Positions 5,760-13,277 of a DNA stretch of 20,265 nucleotides are shown one piece after another. Below the pieces are notes generated by a model. It did no database searches, was not told where the DNA came from, and saw nothing but the letters and a program-made list of their open reading frames with translations. A program made the translations under genes and the position numbers. The stretch is from an uncultured Oscillospiraceae bacterium (lineage in GTDB: Bacteria; Bacillota; Clostridia; Oscillospirales; Oscillospiraceae): contig CANQKJ010000013.1 of the NCBI GenBank assembly GCA_947624465.1, forward strand, positions 1 to 20,265, given 5' to 3'. Every line of letters begins with the position of its first letter. The stretch's first letter is position 1.

Positions 5760-8700
5760 ATCAAGCAGGAACAGCCGACCTGCGTTGCCAGCTTGTACCC
5801 CTTCCGATCCAGGAAGTTGTAAACCGCGGCCTCAAAAGGCGAGTCATGCTCCACCATGTCCTGCTCAGTGATCTCGCTGGCCAAAACGGAGGGGCCGTTG
5901 ATGGCGTAGTCGATGTAACTGCGGAGCAGTTTCGGACCGTCCGCACTGACCCGGTCAATGTCGATGTCCGTCGGCATAATGGAACCGACCAGCTTGACAT
6001 TGTACTTGGCGCGGGTCATCGCAACATTCAGGCGGCGTTCCCCACCCACCTGGCTCAGCGGGCCGAAATTCATCCGCATAACGCCGGTGGCGTCTTTCGC
6101 GTAGCCGATGCTGAAGATGATCGTGTCCCGCTCGTCGCCCTGGACATTCTCCAGGCTCTTGACAAAGAACGCATCATGTTCGTCCTCACGGAAGAATGGT
6201 TCAAACTCCTGATGCTCCAACCGCATCTTGCGGATCGCGGTATCAATGGCCATCTGCTGGACCTCGCCAAAGGCGATCACGCCGAGGGAACGCTTGGGGA
6301 ATTTCCTGAAATGCTCGAAAACCAGTTCGGCCACCCTTGCGGCCTCGATGGTATTGCCCTTTCGCCCGCCCCGGTCATAAAACCCGGCGCGCACATAGAT
6401 GTATTCCACACCGATGTCCGGCATACGGTCCACATTGGAGGGGAATGTAATCAGGTTATTCTTATAAATCTTGGCGTTGGAAAACGCGATCAGGTGTTCA
6501 TGGCGGCTCCGATAGTGCCACAAAAGGGTGCGCTCCGGCAGCAGCGCGGCCTCGTCCAGAATGGACTCGTAACCCGCGGTGTCGTCATACTCATCCTCGT
6601 TATCGCTGTCGGTGTCGAAGTCGCTCTCTCCCGCGTTCGCGGTAAAGAAGTTAGTGGGCGGCAGCTGCTTGCTGTCCCCGGCGATGATGACCTGCTTGCC
6701 ACGCAGGATGGCGCCGATGGCGTTTTCCGTGCAGACCTGGGACGCCTCGTCAAAAATGACCGTATCGAACATAAAGGCATCCGATTCCAGGAACAGGCTG
6801 ACCGAGAGGGGCGACATCATCAGGCAGGGTTTCAGGGAGAGGATCAGGTTGGGAATCCGCTTGAACAGCAGACGGATGGGCATGATGCGGCGCTGTTTGC
6901 CGAGTTCCCGTTTCAGAACGCTTACCTCGTCCACACCGCTGGTGAAGTGGTCCAGGGACGGCAGACCGTTTATCAGCCGGGAACGAATACGGGAGCGGGC
7001 AATGGAGAACTGGAGCTTGTCCAACTGGGCAAACTCTTGGATCGTGTTTTCCTGCACTTTGTGGCGGAAATTGGCTACAACCGGGTACTCCAGCAAAACA
7101 CTGTCCAGCCAAAGCCGGAAGAACCGCTTCTTAAACACAGGAACGATACGATCAGCCTGGACATTCTTCGCTTCGACCTTCTCAATGTACTCTCTCAGGC
7201 CGACATCATAACAGCGGCTGCGGGCGGTGCGGAAGTCGATCCATTCCTCCAGCGCGGCAAGGTTGTTCTGGCAGTCCCCCATACGGGCGGCGAGTTTTGG
7301 CATTTCCGTATGGCAAAGTTCGTCCACGGGATCGAACAACGCCTGGAACCAATCAAACTCCGGCCGAAACGCATCATAGACATGACGCAGTTCCGCACTA
7401 TACTGAGCACATAGCGCGGTTTTCTCGTCAGAGGAAAAAATGTGTTTCAGGAAAGTTTCGCTGGATGTGACAGCGTTGCCATAACGCTCCCGGAACTGCT
7501 CCGCCCAGGCCAGCACAGACTGGATCTGCTCCCAATCGGTATCCAATCCCACAAAAAGCGAACCGAAATGCGCCCTGAAGAAGTCCTCGTTTTCATCAAA
7601 GGCCACAGTGCTGGTTTGCAGCTTTTCAAGAGCATCCAAACACTGGCACATCAGATCATACGCAATAAGATACGCTTTCAGGGCGGGCAGGTCTGTCCGC
7701 TCCGCTTGATAAAGGTTTCCAAACGCAGCAGACAGCAGGCCCTCCTTTCCCGACAACTGCTCCCTGAGTTCATCCAGCCGCCGGAGTTGATTCAGCAGCG
7801 AAATGATCTCATCATCCGAAAACTTTTTTCCCGGTTCACGGCAAAGTCCCTGGACGAGCCGCTTATCGGCCCGGTATTGTCCGTTGAAAACCTTGAAAAA
7901 TGAAGTGTAGTCTGCTTTGAATCGGAGATACATGGCCTTGTAGTCGATAGAGAATATCTCCCGTTCAAACCCATTCGTGACGGCCTCGATAAGAGCGGTA
8001 CATTCCTCAACACAACCGCTCATCTCCGCATAAAGGGCTTTGACTGCCGCCCAGTCGGAACAACTTGCCCATTTCGTGTAGTAAGGGCTTTGAGAAATAT
8101 GCGACTTGATGGCGGCGGTATGCTGTTCGATCTCGGCTACAGTCAGCAACTGTTCAAACCTCGAAAAGTCTGCCGCCGGATCGTTTTGTTTGATCTCCTT
8201 TTGCAGAGACAAGACCACATCACGCTGCCCAAGGCACTCTGCCTGAAGATCCTTGCCCAGAGCAGCCTCTTGACTGAGAGCAGCGATGTCGCCCTCAGTG
8301 ATCCAAAACACCGGGATCTTGGGCGCCTGCGAAGCGTCCCCCAGCAAGGCAATGTTCTGCTCCCATTCGGAGAACGAAGAATCCAGCGTAAGTCCCAGTG
8401 CGTCGTTGATATTGTCGTAGATTTTTTGTGTCTGGCCGCACTGAGGAATCAGCGCGCTCAAATGCGCGTTGATATCGTGCCGCAATTCATTGGTGACGTA
8501 CTCTGCATTCGCATCGCGCCAAGGGGTATTTTGATAGTCGATACTCAACCCCGTGATCGTATTCTTGAATTTGGTCAGTTGATTGATATAGCCGTTGTAA
8601 ATCTGGGGCGTGGTCTGCCGAACTTCGGGAATCGAAAAGATAACCTCTTCGTAGCTCTGGAGATTGGCCAGTTCGCCATTGGCCTCGTATATGGTTTTGT

Positions 8701-9946
8701 GAAGCGGCTCGATCACCGTAAAGATGGCCGCGGAGTAGTCGTTGAGCCGTTTCTTGTCATCAGCCAACTGCGACAGCTTTTGATGGGCTTCTTCACTCAA
8801 AGCCGCCTTTTGGTGCGCCAAATTCAGCACACGGCCAAGCTGATCCAGTGTGCTTTTCTTGTTCGCCTTATGGCTATGTAAGATGAGACAGAAATCGTCC
8901 AGGCCGGCATCCTTCAGGCGCTTGTGAACGACCTCAAGGGCGGCCATCTTCTCGGAAACAAACAGAACCTTTTTGCCATCTGCCAGACACTCCGCGATAA
9001 TGTTGGTGATGGTCTGGCTTTTCCCGGTACCGGGCGGGCCCTGCAGTACAAAACTAATCCCCCGCTTCGCGCAGATAATCGCATCCTGCTGGCTCGAATC
9101 CGCGTCCACCACTTGAAATGTGTTCTCCGGCGTGATATTGGCGTCGTGATCAAAGTCTTCCAGGAAGGAAAGGTCGTGGTCAACAGCGCTTGCATCACCG
9201 CCGAGCGTGCGGATCACGGGATTGTTCAAAATGGCCTCTCTGTGCCTCTCCAAATCGTGATACATATTGATTTTCAGGAAAGACAACAGACTCAATCCTA
9301 CCTCCGGCACCACTTCCCAATGCAGGGCAGAGACAATGTCCCGCACCCTCGAAAAGTAATCAGATAGAGTCCCCTCCGGGTCAAGGTCGGGCAGCTTGAC
9401 CCCGAAGTCATTTTCCATCTTGTACGCCAAGGTCGGATTGACAACGATTTCATCCTCATGCAGAGAGAGCACAAAGGGTGCGGTGATAGACTCCCAACTC
9501 AGCGTGACAGGAACTAAAACAAGCGGGGAATCGAACTGATACCGTGACTGGGCTGCCTCAGTCCAACGCAGAAAGCCAAAAGACAAATAGAGGACGTTGA
9601 CACCCTGCTCCTCCATAATGGTCCTGGCCTTGTTGCGGAGGTTGCGGAGCGTTGCCTGCTGATCCTTCACGGACTTGTTGGTGAGAACTGCGGGTTCATA
9701 TACTCCTGCGGTGTCTTCACCATCCAGCAGCGTCAGCTGCTCACCGCTTACCTGTTCATCATCGGCAAGAGGAAACTCCAACGGTTGTTCGTTGACCACA
9801 AAGCTGTCCCAAAGGCTGAAGATTTCTGGTTTCGTGATTCTGAGATTGGATCTGCGGGTGTCTCGATAGTTCAGCAGTTGATTCCGCTTGCCCAGATCCA
9901 ACAGCCGCTTCTTCCAGTTATCCAGTTTGAGATTCATATCAATCAC
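5549..9946 (-). CDS. DUF4011-SF1 helicase protein (Hhe-like defence gene), frameshifted near its end
   Basis: A 1465-residue frame. DUF4011 occupies about 1-250 (DNWKKRLLDLGKRNQLLNYRD at the N-terminus). Superfamily 1 helicase motifs follow: Walker A GPPGTGKS 303-310, a long helical insert of about 650 residues, motif II DEAS 1066-1069, AGDSKQLPP just after, and LNVAMTRAK 1306-1314. The nuclease domain begins near 1370 (DSPFEAAVYNFLDRKGY) but leaves frame after VGCS (residue 1393); the last 72 residues are unrelated filler. Such DUF4011-helicase-Vsr-DUF3320 proteins have been reported as single-gene anti-phage systems (Hhe, named from memory). The start may be GTG 9946 or ATG 9937, and neither has a strong ribosome binding site. 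The N-terminal helicase product alone would lack nuclease activity. Confidence 0.9.
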   Translation of the reverse strand: MIDMNLKLDNWKKRLLDLGKRNQLLNYRDTRRSNLRITKPEIFSLWDSFVVNEQPLEFPLADDEQVSGEQLTLLDGEDTAGVYEPAVLTNKSVKDQQATLRNLRNKARTIMEEQGVNVLYLSFGFLRWTEAAQSRYQFDSPLVLVPVTLSWESITAPFVLSLHEDEIVVNPTLAYKMENDFGVKLPDLDPEGTLSDYFSRVRDIVSALHWEVVPEVGLSLLSFLKINMYHDLERHREAILNNPVIRTLGGDASAVDHDLSFLEDFDHDANITPENTFQVVDADSSQQDAIICAKRGISFVLQGPPGTGKSQTITNIIAECLADGKKVLFVSEKMAALEVVHKRLKDAGLDDFCLILHSHKANKKSTLDQLGRVLNLAHQKAALSEEAHQKLSQLADDKKRLNDYSAAIFTVIEPLHKTIYEANGELANLQSYEEVIFSIPEVRQTTPQIYNGYINQLTKFKNTITGLSIDYQNTPWRDANAEYVTNELRHDINAHLSALIPQCGQTQKIYDNINDALGLTLDSSFSEWEQNIALLGDASQAPKIPVFWITEGDIAALSQEAALGKDLQAECLGQRDVVLSLQKEIKQNDPAADFSRFEQLLTVAEIEQHTAAIKSHISQSPYYTKWASCSDWAAVKALYAEMSGCVEECTALIEAVTNGFEREIFSIDYKAMYLRFKADYTSFFKVFNGQYRADKRLVQGLCREPGKKFSDDEIISLLNQLRRLDELREQLSGKEGLLSAAFGNLYQAERTDLPALKAYLIAYDLMCQCLDALEKLQTSTVAFDENEDFFRAHFGSLFVGLDTDWEQIQSVLAWAEQFRERYGNAVTSSETFLKHIFSSDEKTALCAQYSAELRHVYDAFRPEFDWFQALFDPVDELCHTEMPKLAARMGDCQNNLAALEEWIDFRTARSRCYDVGLREYIEKVEAKNVQADRIVPVFKKRFFRLWLDSVLLEYPVVANFRHKVQENTIQEFAQLDKLQFSIARSRIRSRLINGLPSLDHFTSGVDEVSVLKRELGKQRRIMPIRLLFKRIPNLILSLKPCLMMSPLSVSLFLESDAFMFDTVIFDEASQVCTENAIGAILRGKQVIIAGDSKQLPPTNFFTANAGESDFDTDSDNEDEYDDTAGYESILDEAALLPERTLLWHYRSRHEHLIAFSNAKIYKNNLITFPSNVDRMPDIGVEYIYVRAGFYDRGGRKGNTIEAARVAELVFEHFRKFPKRSLGVIAFGEVQQMAIDTAIRKMRLEHQEFEPFFREDEHDAFFVKSLENVQGDERDTIIFSIGYAKDATGVMRMNFGPLSQVGGERRLNVAMTRAKYNVKLVGSIMPTDIDIDRVSADGPKLLRSYIDYAINGPSVLASEITEQDMVEHDSPFEAAVYNFLDRKGYKLATQVGCSCLIWPSSIRRSVGDMSWALSVTGPLITPHGPRVSGIGCVRMCWRAWGGKSIGSGPRTGSKIPSPRGTGWLKR
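5759..5770 (-). other. frameshift site in the Hhe-like gene
   Basis: Upstream frame reads ...ATQVGCS, downstream frame reads LLD-MAVKHP. Family members read about VG-S-G-[FY]-R-[IL]-D-x-AV, which needs 12 nt between the Ser and Asp codons; here there are only 5, consistent with a 7-nt loss. A sequencing or assembly error cannot be excluded. Confidence 0.7.
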
Positions 9947-10002
9947 GCAATCACGACCTTGTCCTCATGAGTTCTGACCAGCTCTTTCAAAATCATAGTA
10001 CA

Positions 10003-10031
10003 AACATACCACAAACAGGTAGAAATTACAA
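10003..10031 (-). promoter_or_regulatory. promoter of the Hhe-like gene
   Basis: On the minus strand TTGTAA, 17 bp, TATGTT, about 57 bp before the GTG at 9946. Confidence 0.4.
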
Positions 10032-10077
10032 CAAGGAACGGCCAGACTCTGAAGCGCTATGGCTTGGGAGTCAATGC

Positions 10078-10106
10078 TTGCACAAAATCACATACTGTAG
10101 TATAAT
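10078..10106 (+). promoter_or_regulatory. promoter of the 49-aa / membrane protein operon
   Basis: TTGCAC, a 17-bp spacer and a perfect TATAAT lie 57 bp upstream of the ATG at 10163. This is among the strongest consensus promoters in the window. Confidence 0.65.
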
Positions 10107-10162
10107 TTTTGTGTTTTCGTAATTCAAAAAGCTTTTACAATATATGAATCGGAGTGATTATA

Positions 10163-10312
10163 ATGGGAAACAACAAATTAACCAACAACAGTGGTCGTTC
10201 CAACTCGTCTGCAGGCGGTTCTCATCTACAACATGACCATAAAGAAACTCCAAAAGAGAAACCATTAAATCCAGACAAGATGAGCTCGCACCCACCGAAA
10301 CAGGGCAAATGA
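10163..10312 (+). CDS. 49-residue hydrophilic protein, function unknown
   Basis: A small gene below usual size cut-offs. It starts MGNNKLTNNSGRSNSS and is rich in Asn, Ser, His, Lys and Pro, with no membrane segment and no cysteine. It probably is largely disordered. Support for being real: GGAG (10151-10154) 8 nt before the ATG, a consensus promoter upstream, and a following gene that begins 18 nt after its stop. I do not recognise a family. Its tie to the membrane protein downstream suggests a partner, immunity or regulatory peptide, but no function can be read from sequence. Confidence 0.6.
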   Translation: MGNNKLTNNSGRSNSSAGGSHLQHDHKETPKEKPLNPDKMSSHPPKQGK

Positions 10313-10330
10313 CACAGGAGTTGAAAAACC

Positions 10331-10900
10331 GTGCTTGATATCATTAATAACCTTCCCCTCATCCTTCAATATTTTATTCCTGGGTATGTTGGCATAGCTT
10401 TTTTTATGTTTGTTTCTGGAAGAAACTATTCCACTAATATTCAGTTAATTGCAAGTTGTGTTTTAAGTTACTTGCTTATGGGCAGTTGTGGACTTATTGC
10501 GCATCTGTTAGCTCATGTTCAGTTCTTAGGCACTTGGCAATTTCAAATTGTTATGTCATCATTCATAGCTGTCCTTCTTGCGCTTCTTATCTGCAAATTA
10601 ATCAATTCACCGGCAGTGACAAATTTTTTTATTTCAAAATTTAGAGTATCACCTAAATCAGACGTTTTAGAAACTTTGCTAGACAAAAAAGAAGGCACAA
10701 ACCTCAGGATTTATTTCAAAGACGATCCTGGCTATAGTGTCTATGGCCATTATCATGGCAGAGATACAAGCGGTGATGAGAGGTGGATCTATATTACAGG
10801 ATGCATTTATTTTATGAATGATGGCGAACAAAAAAAGACAGAAGATGACCATATATACCTGTGTCGGATTTCTGATATCGATCATTTTATAGTTGAATAA
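10331..10900 (+). CDS. three-TM membrane protein with C-terminal cytosolic domain (DUF6338-like)
   Basis: 189 residues. Three hydrophobic helices are visible at about 8-29, 37-62 and 69-92, then a basic loop and a soluble domain (about 105-189) of beta-strand character with FKDDPGYSVYGHYHG and a final IYLCRISDIDHFIVE. Layout and the 'ylkDg..y.Gyy' strand recall DUF6338, though I hold that loosely. GTG start at 10331 is preceded by CAGGAG at 10 nt. The gene is AT-rich compared with its neighbours and forms a unit with the 49-residue gene. Membrane proteins with small partners next to defence genes are often effectors of abortive infection, but no catalytic motif supports that here. Confidence 0.75.
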   Translation: MLDIINNLPLILQYFIPGYVGIAFFMFVSGRNYSTNIQLIASCVLSYLLMGSCGLIAHLLAHVQFLGTWQFQIVMSSFIAVLLALLICKLINSPAVTNFFISKFRVSPKSDVLETLLDKKEGTNLRIYFKDDPGYSVYGHYHGRDTSGDERWIYITGCIYFMNDGEQKKTEDDHIYLCRISDIDHFIVE

Positions 10901-11045
10901 TAACTGGATACTCTCCTCTTGACTCGTAATATGCTTATCCCTACTCTAACCTGCTCAAAATTGCGGGTACCCTTTCAATGACCGAGGGTCTGCATTCAAG
11001 TGAACGAGAACTGCGAACAACGTCATCCGGATCACAAATCGCAAA

Positions 11046-11077
11046 CGCGGGGTTGACCGATAATGGTCAGCCCCGCG
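11046..11077 (-). terminator. terminator of the DUF6076 gene
   Basis: CGCGGGGTTGACC (11046-11058) pairs with GGTCAGCCCCGCG (11065-11077) with one G-T pair and a 6-nt loop, just 12 nt beyond the stop of the minus-strand gene. The T-run is short. The upstream stretch 10901-11045 shows nothing else. Confidence 0.55.
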
Positions 11078-11088
11078 CTCCTTCTATC

Positions 11089-12054
11089 TCATGACTCCGC
11101 CAGCCACTTCCCGAACTCCTCTGCGGTGATCTCCCCCGCCTCGCACTCCTTCCGTTTCTTCTGAGCGGCGGCGCTCCATTTGTAAAACTCCATCTTCGTG
11201 ATCTTCCCCTTCCTGATCCAGCCAAACCGCTTCTTGTACTCCCTACGGTAGTCGGCAAACACCACGTCCTCTTTCTTCCGGATCGTCCACTGGATGGCCG
11301 CGCCCAAACTCCGGCAGGTGTGTCCTCTGTCGTCGATGGGCCGGTCGCAGTACTCCACGCCCAGGTGCCCGGTCAATGCAAACCACCGCCCGCAGTTCTT
11401 GCAACGCCGCATCCTCACTTGCCGCTTCAGGCACTCCCGCAGATGGTAGTCCACCAGGTCGTGGATCGTCTGCGGACACAGCACCTCGGTGAACACCTCG
11501 TCGTTCATCAGCTCATAACTCATCGGCTGGGGCCGGAACTCAAACATCCGCCCCTTCTCCTCTCTGACGGCCTTGTAGTAGGCCGTCAGTTTTTCTTCCA
11601 CCTGCCAGTCCTCACTGTCAGCGTCCAGCACTGAGGCAAACAGGTCGCTCACCTGTCTCTGCACGGACTCCAGTTCCTCCGCCATGTGGATCAGCCCATG
11701 CCGGTCCAGAACATTCTCTGAGTAATCGTCAAGCATCACCGCGCGGTCGATCCGCCAGCTCCAGTCCAGGCAGACGAACTCGAAGTAGATGTGAACGGGG
11801 AGCAGAGAGAGCAGCAAATCCTTCGCCTCATCCGCAAAGCGGGTTTCCTTCGTCAGCGTCAGCGACCAAAGCAGGTCGGCGATCTTCTGAAACACAGGAG
11901 CGAACGTGCTGACGTCCAGATCCAAAAAAGAGATCAGCGCGGATGGAAAGGTATCGCTCCCGACTCTGACGGCGGAGTCTTCCAAACCGCGCGCCACACG
12001 ATAGTAGTGCTCCGTGTCGTTGGAGAGGTAGGTCTTGAATTCGTAACTCAGCAT
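11089..12054 (-). CDS. DUF6076 domain protein with zinc-ribbon-like motif
   Basis: 321 residues. The N-terminal two-thirds is helical and acidic. Around residues 222-260 is a cysteine-rich motif (RRCKNCGRWF, YCDRP, HTCR), likely a zinc site, followed by a basic tail. This architecture matches DUF6076, frequent in Clostridia mobile elements; the function is unknown, though the motif would suit nucleic-acid binding. I chose the ATG at 12054 with GGAGG 6 nt upstream over the in-frame TTG at 12066. Divergent from the winged-helix gene, with three TCTACG repeats and a strong promoter between them; one of the two products may bind these repeats. Confidence 0.75.
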   Translation of the reverse strand: MLSYEFKTYLSNDTEHYYRVARGLEDSAVRVGSDTFPSALISFLDLDVSTFAPVFQKIADLLWSLTLTKETRFADEAKDLLLSLLPVHIYFEFVCLDWSWRIDRAVMLDDYSENVLDRHGLIHMAEELESVQRQVSDLFASVLDADSEDWQVEEKLTAYYKAVREEKGRMFEFRPQPMSYELMNDEVFTEVLCPQTIHDLVDYHLRECLKRQVRMRRCKNCGRWFALTGHLGVEYCDRPIDDRGHTCRSLGAAIQWTIRKKEDVVFADYRREYKKRFGWIRKGKITKMEFYKWSAAAQKKRKECEAGEITAEEFGKWLAES

Positions 12055-12085
12055 AGCGGCCTCCAATAGACATAGCGTAAATATT

Positions 12086-12172
12086 TCTACGGTGTGTCTT
12101 GACAGCGAATAGCAGCCGTGTTATACTAGCCCTGACGACACATCGTAGACAGGTCTAAATTAAGTCTACGAC
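12086..12172. promoter_or_regulatory. operator-like repeats between divergent genes
   Basis: TCTACGGTGTGTC (12086-12098) and GACACATCGTAGA (12137-12149) are inverted copies with one mismatch, bracketing the promoter at 12099-12127. A third half-site GTCTACGA (12164-12171) makes a perfect 8-bp inverted repeat with TCGTAGAC (12143-12150). The arrangement fits a repressor or autoregulator; the protein is unknown. Confidence 0.6.
12099..12127 (+). promoter_or_regulatory. promoter of the winged-helix / mobilisation genes
   Basis: TTGACA (12099-12104), a 17-bp spacer and TATACT (12122-12127): a near-perfect housekeeping promoter, 115 bp ahead of the ATG at 12242. Confidence 0.75.
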
Positions 12173-12241
12173 ATAAGGCTGGAAAAGTCAAGTGAGAACT
12201 ATGCAAGTACAAAAAAATTTGAAAGGAATGAACGCCCACAA

Positions 12242-12625
12242 ATGATCCTGGGAGAACGGCACTACAAAATGAGCAACGCGGTCTTCAGCTATCAACTCAC
12301 CCCGGCGCAGCTATCGGTGTACAGCTACATCGTGTGCGCGGCAGGGCAGAAAAAGTTCTGTTGGCCGGCGGTTCGGACGATCGCAAAATGCTGCGGCTGT
12401 TTTGAGAACACAGCCCGCAGCGCGCTCCAAGAGTTGGAGCGGCGGGGGTTCATAGAGATCGAACACCGGCACAGCGAGAGCGGCAACCGCCAGACCAGCA
12501 ACCGATACCTCGTGCTGGACCTGCCGCCCCTCCATCAGGTGGAGGCCCCCCCTCCAACAGCTGCGGACGAACAATACTCATGGGAACAAGGAAAAGACTC
12601 CGCCGCCGATCTGCTCCCCGCGTGA
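12242..12625 (+). CDS. winged helix-turn-helix protein, replication/transfer-associated
   Basis: 127 residues. Residues about 19-95 form a winged helix-turn-helix: LTPAQLSVYSYI, then WPAVRTIAKCCGCFENTARSALQELERRGFIEIE as the recognition helices and RQTSNRYLV as the wing. This resembles the DNA-binding N-terminus of replication initiators and HTH_36 proteins. It may regulate the mobilisation genes or be a remnant of a Rep protein. ATG 12242 is used; AAAGGA lies 15 nt upstream, which is far, and ATG 12269 is an alternative. A 14-codon frame (12201-12245) ends by overlapping this ATG. The last codons resemble part of element 1 near 392, showing that element 1 once had this gene. Confidence 0.75.
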   Translation: MILGERHYKMSNAVFSYQLTPAQLSVYSYIVCAAGQKKFCWPAVRTIAKCCGCFENTARSALQELERRGFIEIEHRHSESGNRQTSNRYLVLDLPPLHQVEAPPPTAADEQYSWEQGKDSAADLLPA

Positions 12626-12824
12626 TCCGCCCTCTGCTGATAAAAAGGCGCGGGGCCGCTTCCCGAAGATCCCCCAGGAGGTCCCCGCTGATTTACCCCC
12701 TGTTTGCCCCGTTAAGCCGATTTGAGGCCCGCCTGCCGGCGGGGTGGCATCCGTGCCCATCCCATCGGATTTCGCAAAAATGTGCCCCCGGTTTCAGACC
12801 CAGTTTCAGGGCAGGGCAGAGGGG
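12592..12824. repeat. conserved block shared with 392-632 (mob-proximal copy 2)
   Basis: It shares a 39-bp identical core (12718-12756) holding the inverted repeat CCCGCC-TGCC-GGCGGG with element 1. Relative to element 1 it has a 21-bp longer segment between GCTGATAAAAA and CCCCCTGTTTG. It lies between the winged-helix gene and mobC, where origins of transfer are common. Confidence 0.6.
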
Positions 12825-12840
12825 GCCGACCAGGGCAAAA

Positions 12841-12935
12841 AATTCCCGTTTCGGGAATGACAAGTTTTGCGTTCGTGTCACGGCTGGCGGGCCTTGCCCG
12901 CCGCCGCGCCTCGACGCAGAAGCGGGCAAGCCCGC
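12841..12935. other. candidate oriT: cluster of inverted repeats upstream of mobC
   Basis: Three hairpins lie within 95 bp: ATTCCCG-TTT-CGGGAAT (12842-12858), GGCGGG-CCTTG-CCCGCC (12886-12902) and GCGGGC-AA-GCCCGC (12922-12935). The latter two are near-copies of each other. Relaxase genes of this type usually follow their oriT, so a nic site here or in the block before it is plausible; no known nic consensus was recognised. Confidence 0.4.
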
Positions 12936-12968
12936 ACCCCTTTGAGTACGGAAGGAAGGAGAAGACCA

Positions 12969-13277
12969 ATGCCGAAATCAGAGTATATACACCTGCGGGT
13001 GGCTCCCTGGGAAAAGGAACAGATCGAGCGACGAGCTAAGAGAGCGGGGAAGACCACCAGCGAGTTCGTCCGCAAGGCCGCCCTGGGCCAGACCGTCATC
13101 GAGACGGCGCCGCTCCGTGAACTCACCACCGAGCTGCGTCGTCAGGGAAACAACCTCAACCAACTGGTGGTGCTGGCGAGACAAGGACGGATCTCCTTCG
13201 TGGATCTCAAACCCTTTCTGGAGGTGTACCGAAACACATGGCAAGCGTTAAATTCATTGCTGTCTCGCGGGGTCTGA
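12969..13277 (+). CDS. mobC: MobC-family relaxosome accessory protein
   Basis: 102 residues. The N-terminal ribbon-helix-helix (about 5-45: HLRVAPWEKEQIERRAKRAG, then TSEFVRKAALG) would bind oriT DNA. The MobC signature GNNLNQL sits at 60-66. It helps the relaxase nick oriT. ATG 12969 has GGAAGGAG about 8 nt upstream; the longer open frame to 12867 runs back into hairpin DNA without a ribosome binding site. It overlaps the relaxase gene by 40 nt, indicating co-translation. Confidence 0.85.
   Translation: MPKSEYIHLRVAPWEKEQIERRAKRAGKTTSEFVRKAALGQTVIETAPLRELTTELRRQGNNLNQLVVLARQGRISFVDLKPFLEVYRNTWQALNSLLSRGV

Noticed and set aside
5846..7414. 522-codon open frame on the plus strand inside the helicase gene
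   Set aside because: Shadow of the helicase reading frame; the minus strand carries clear SF1 motifs there and the plus frame has none.
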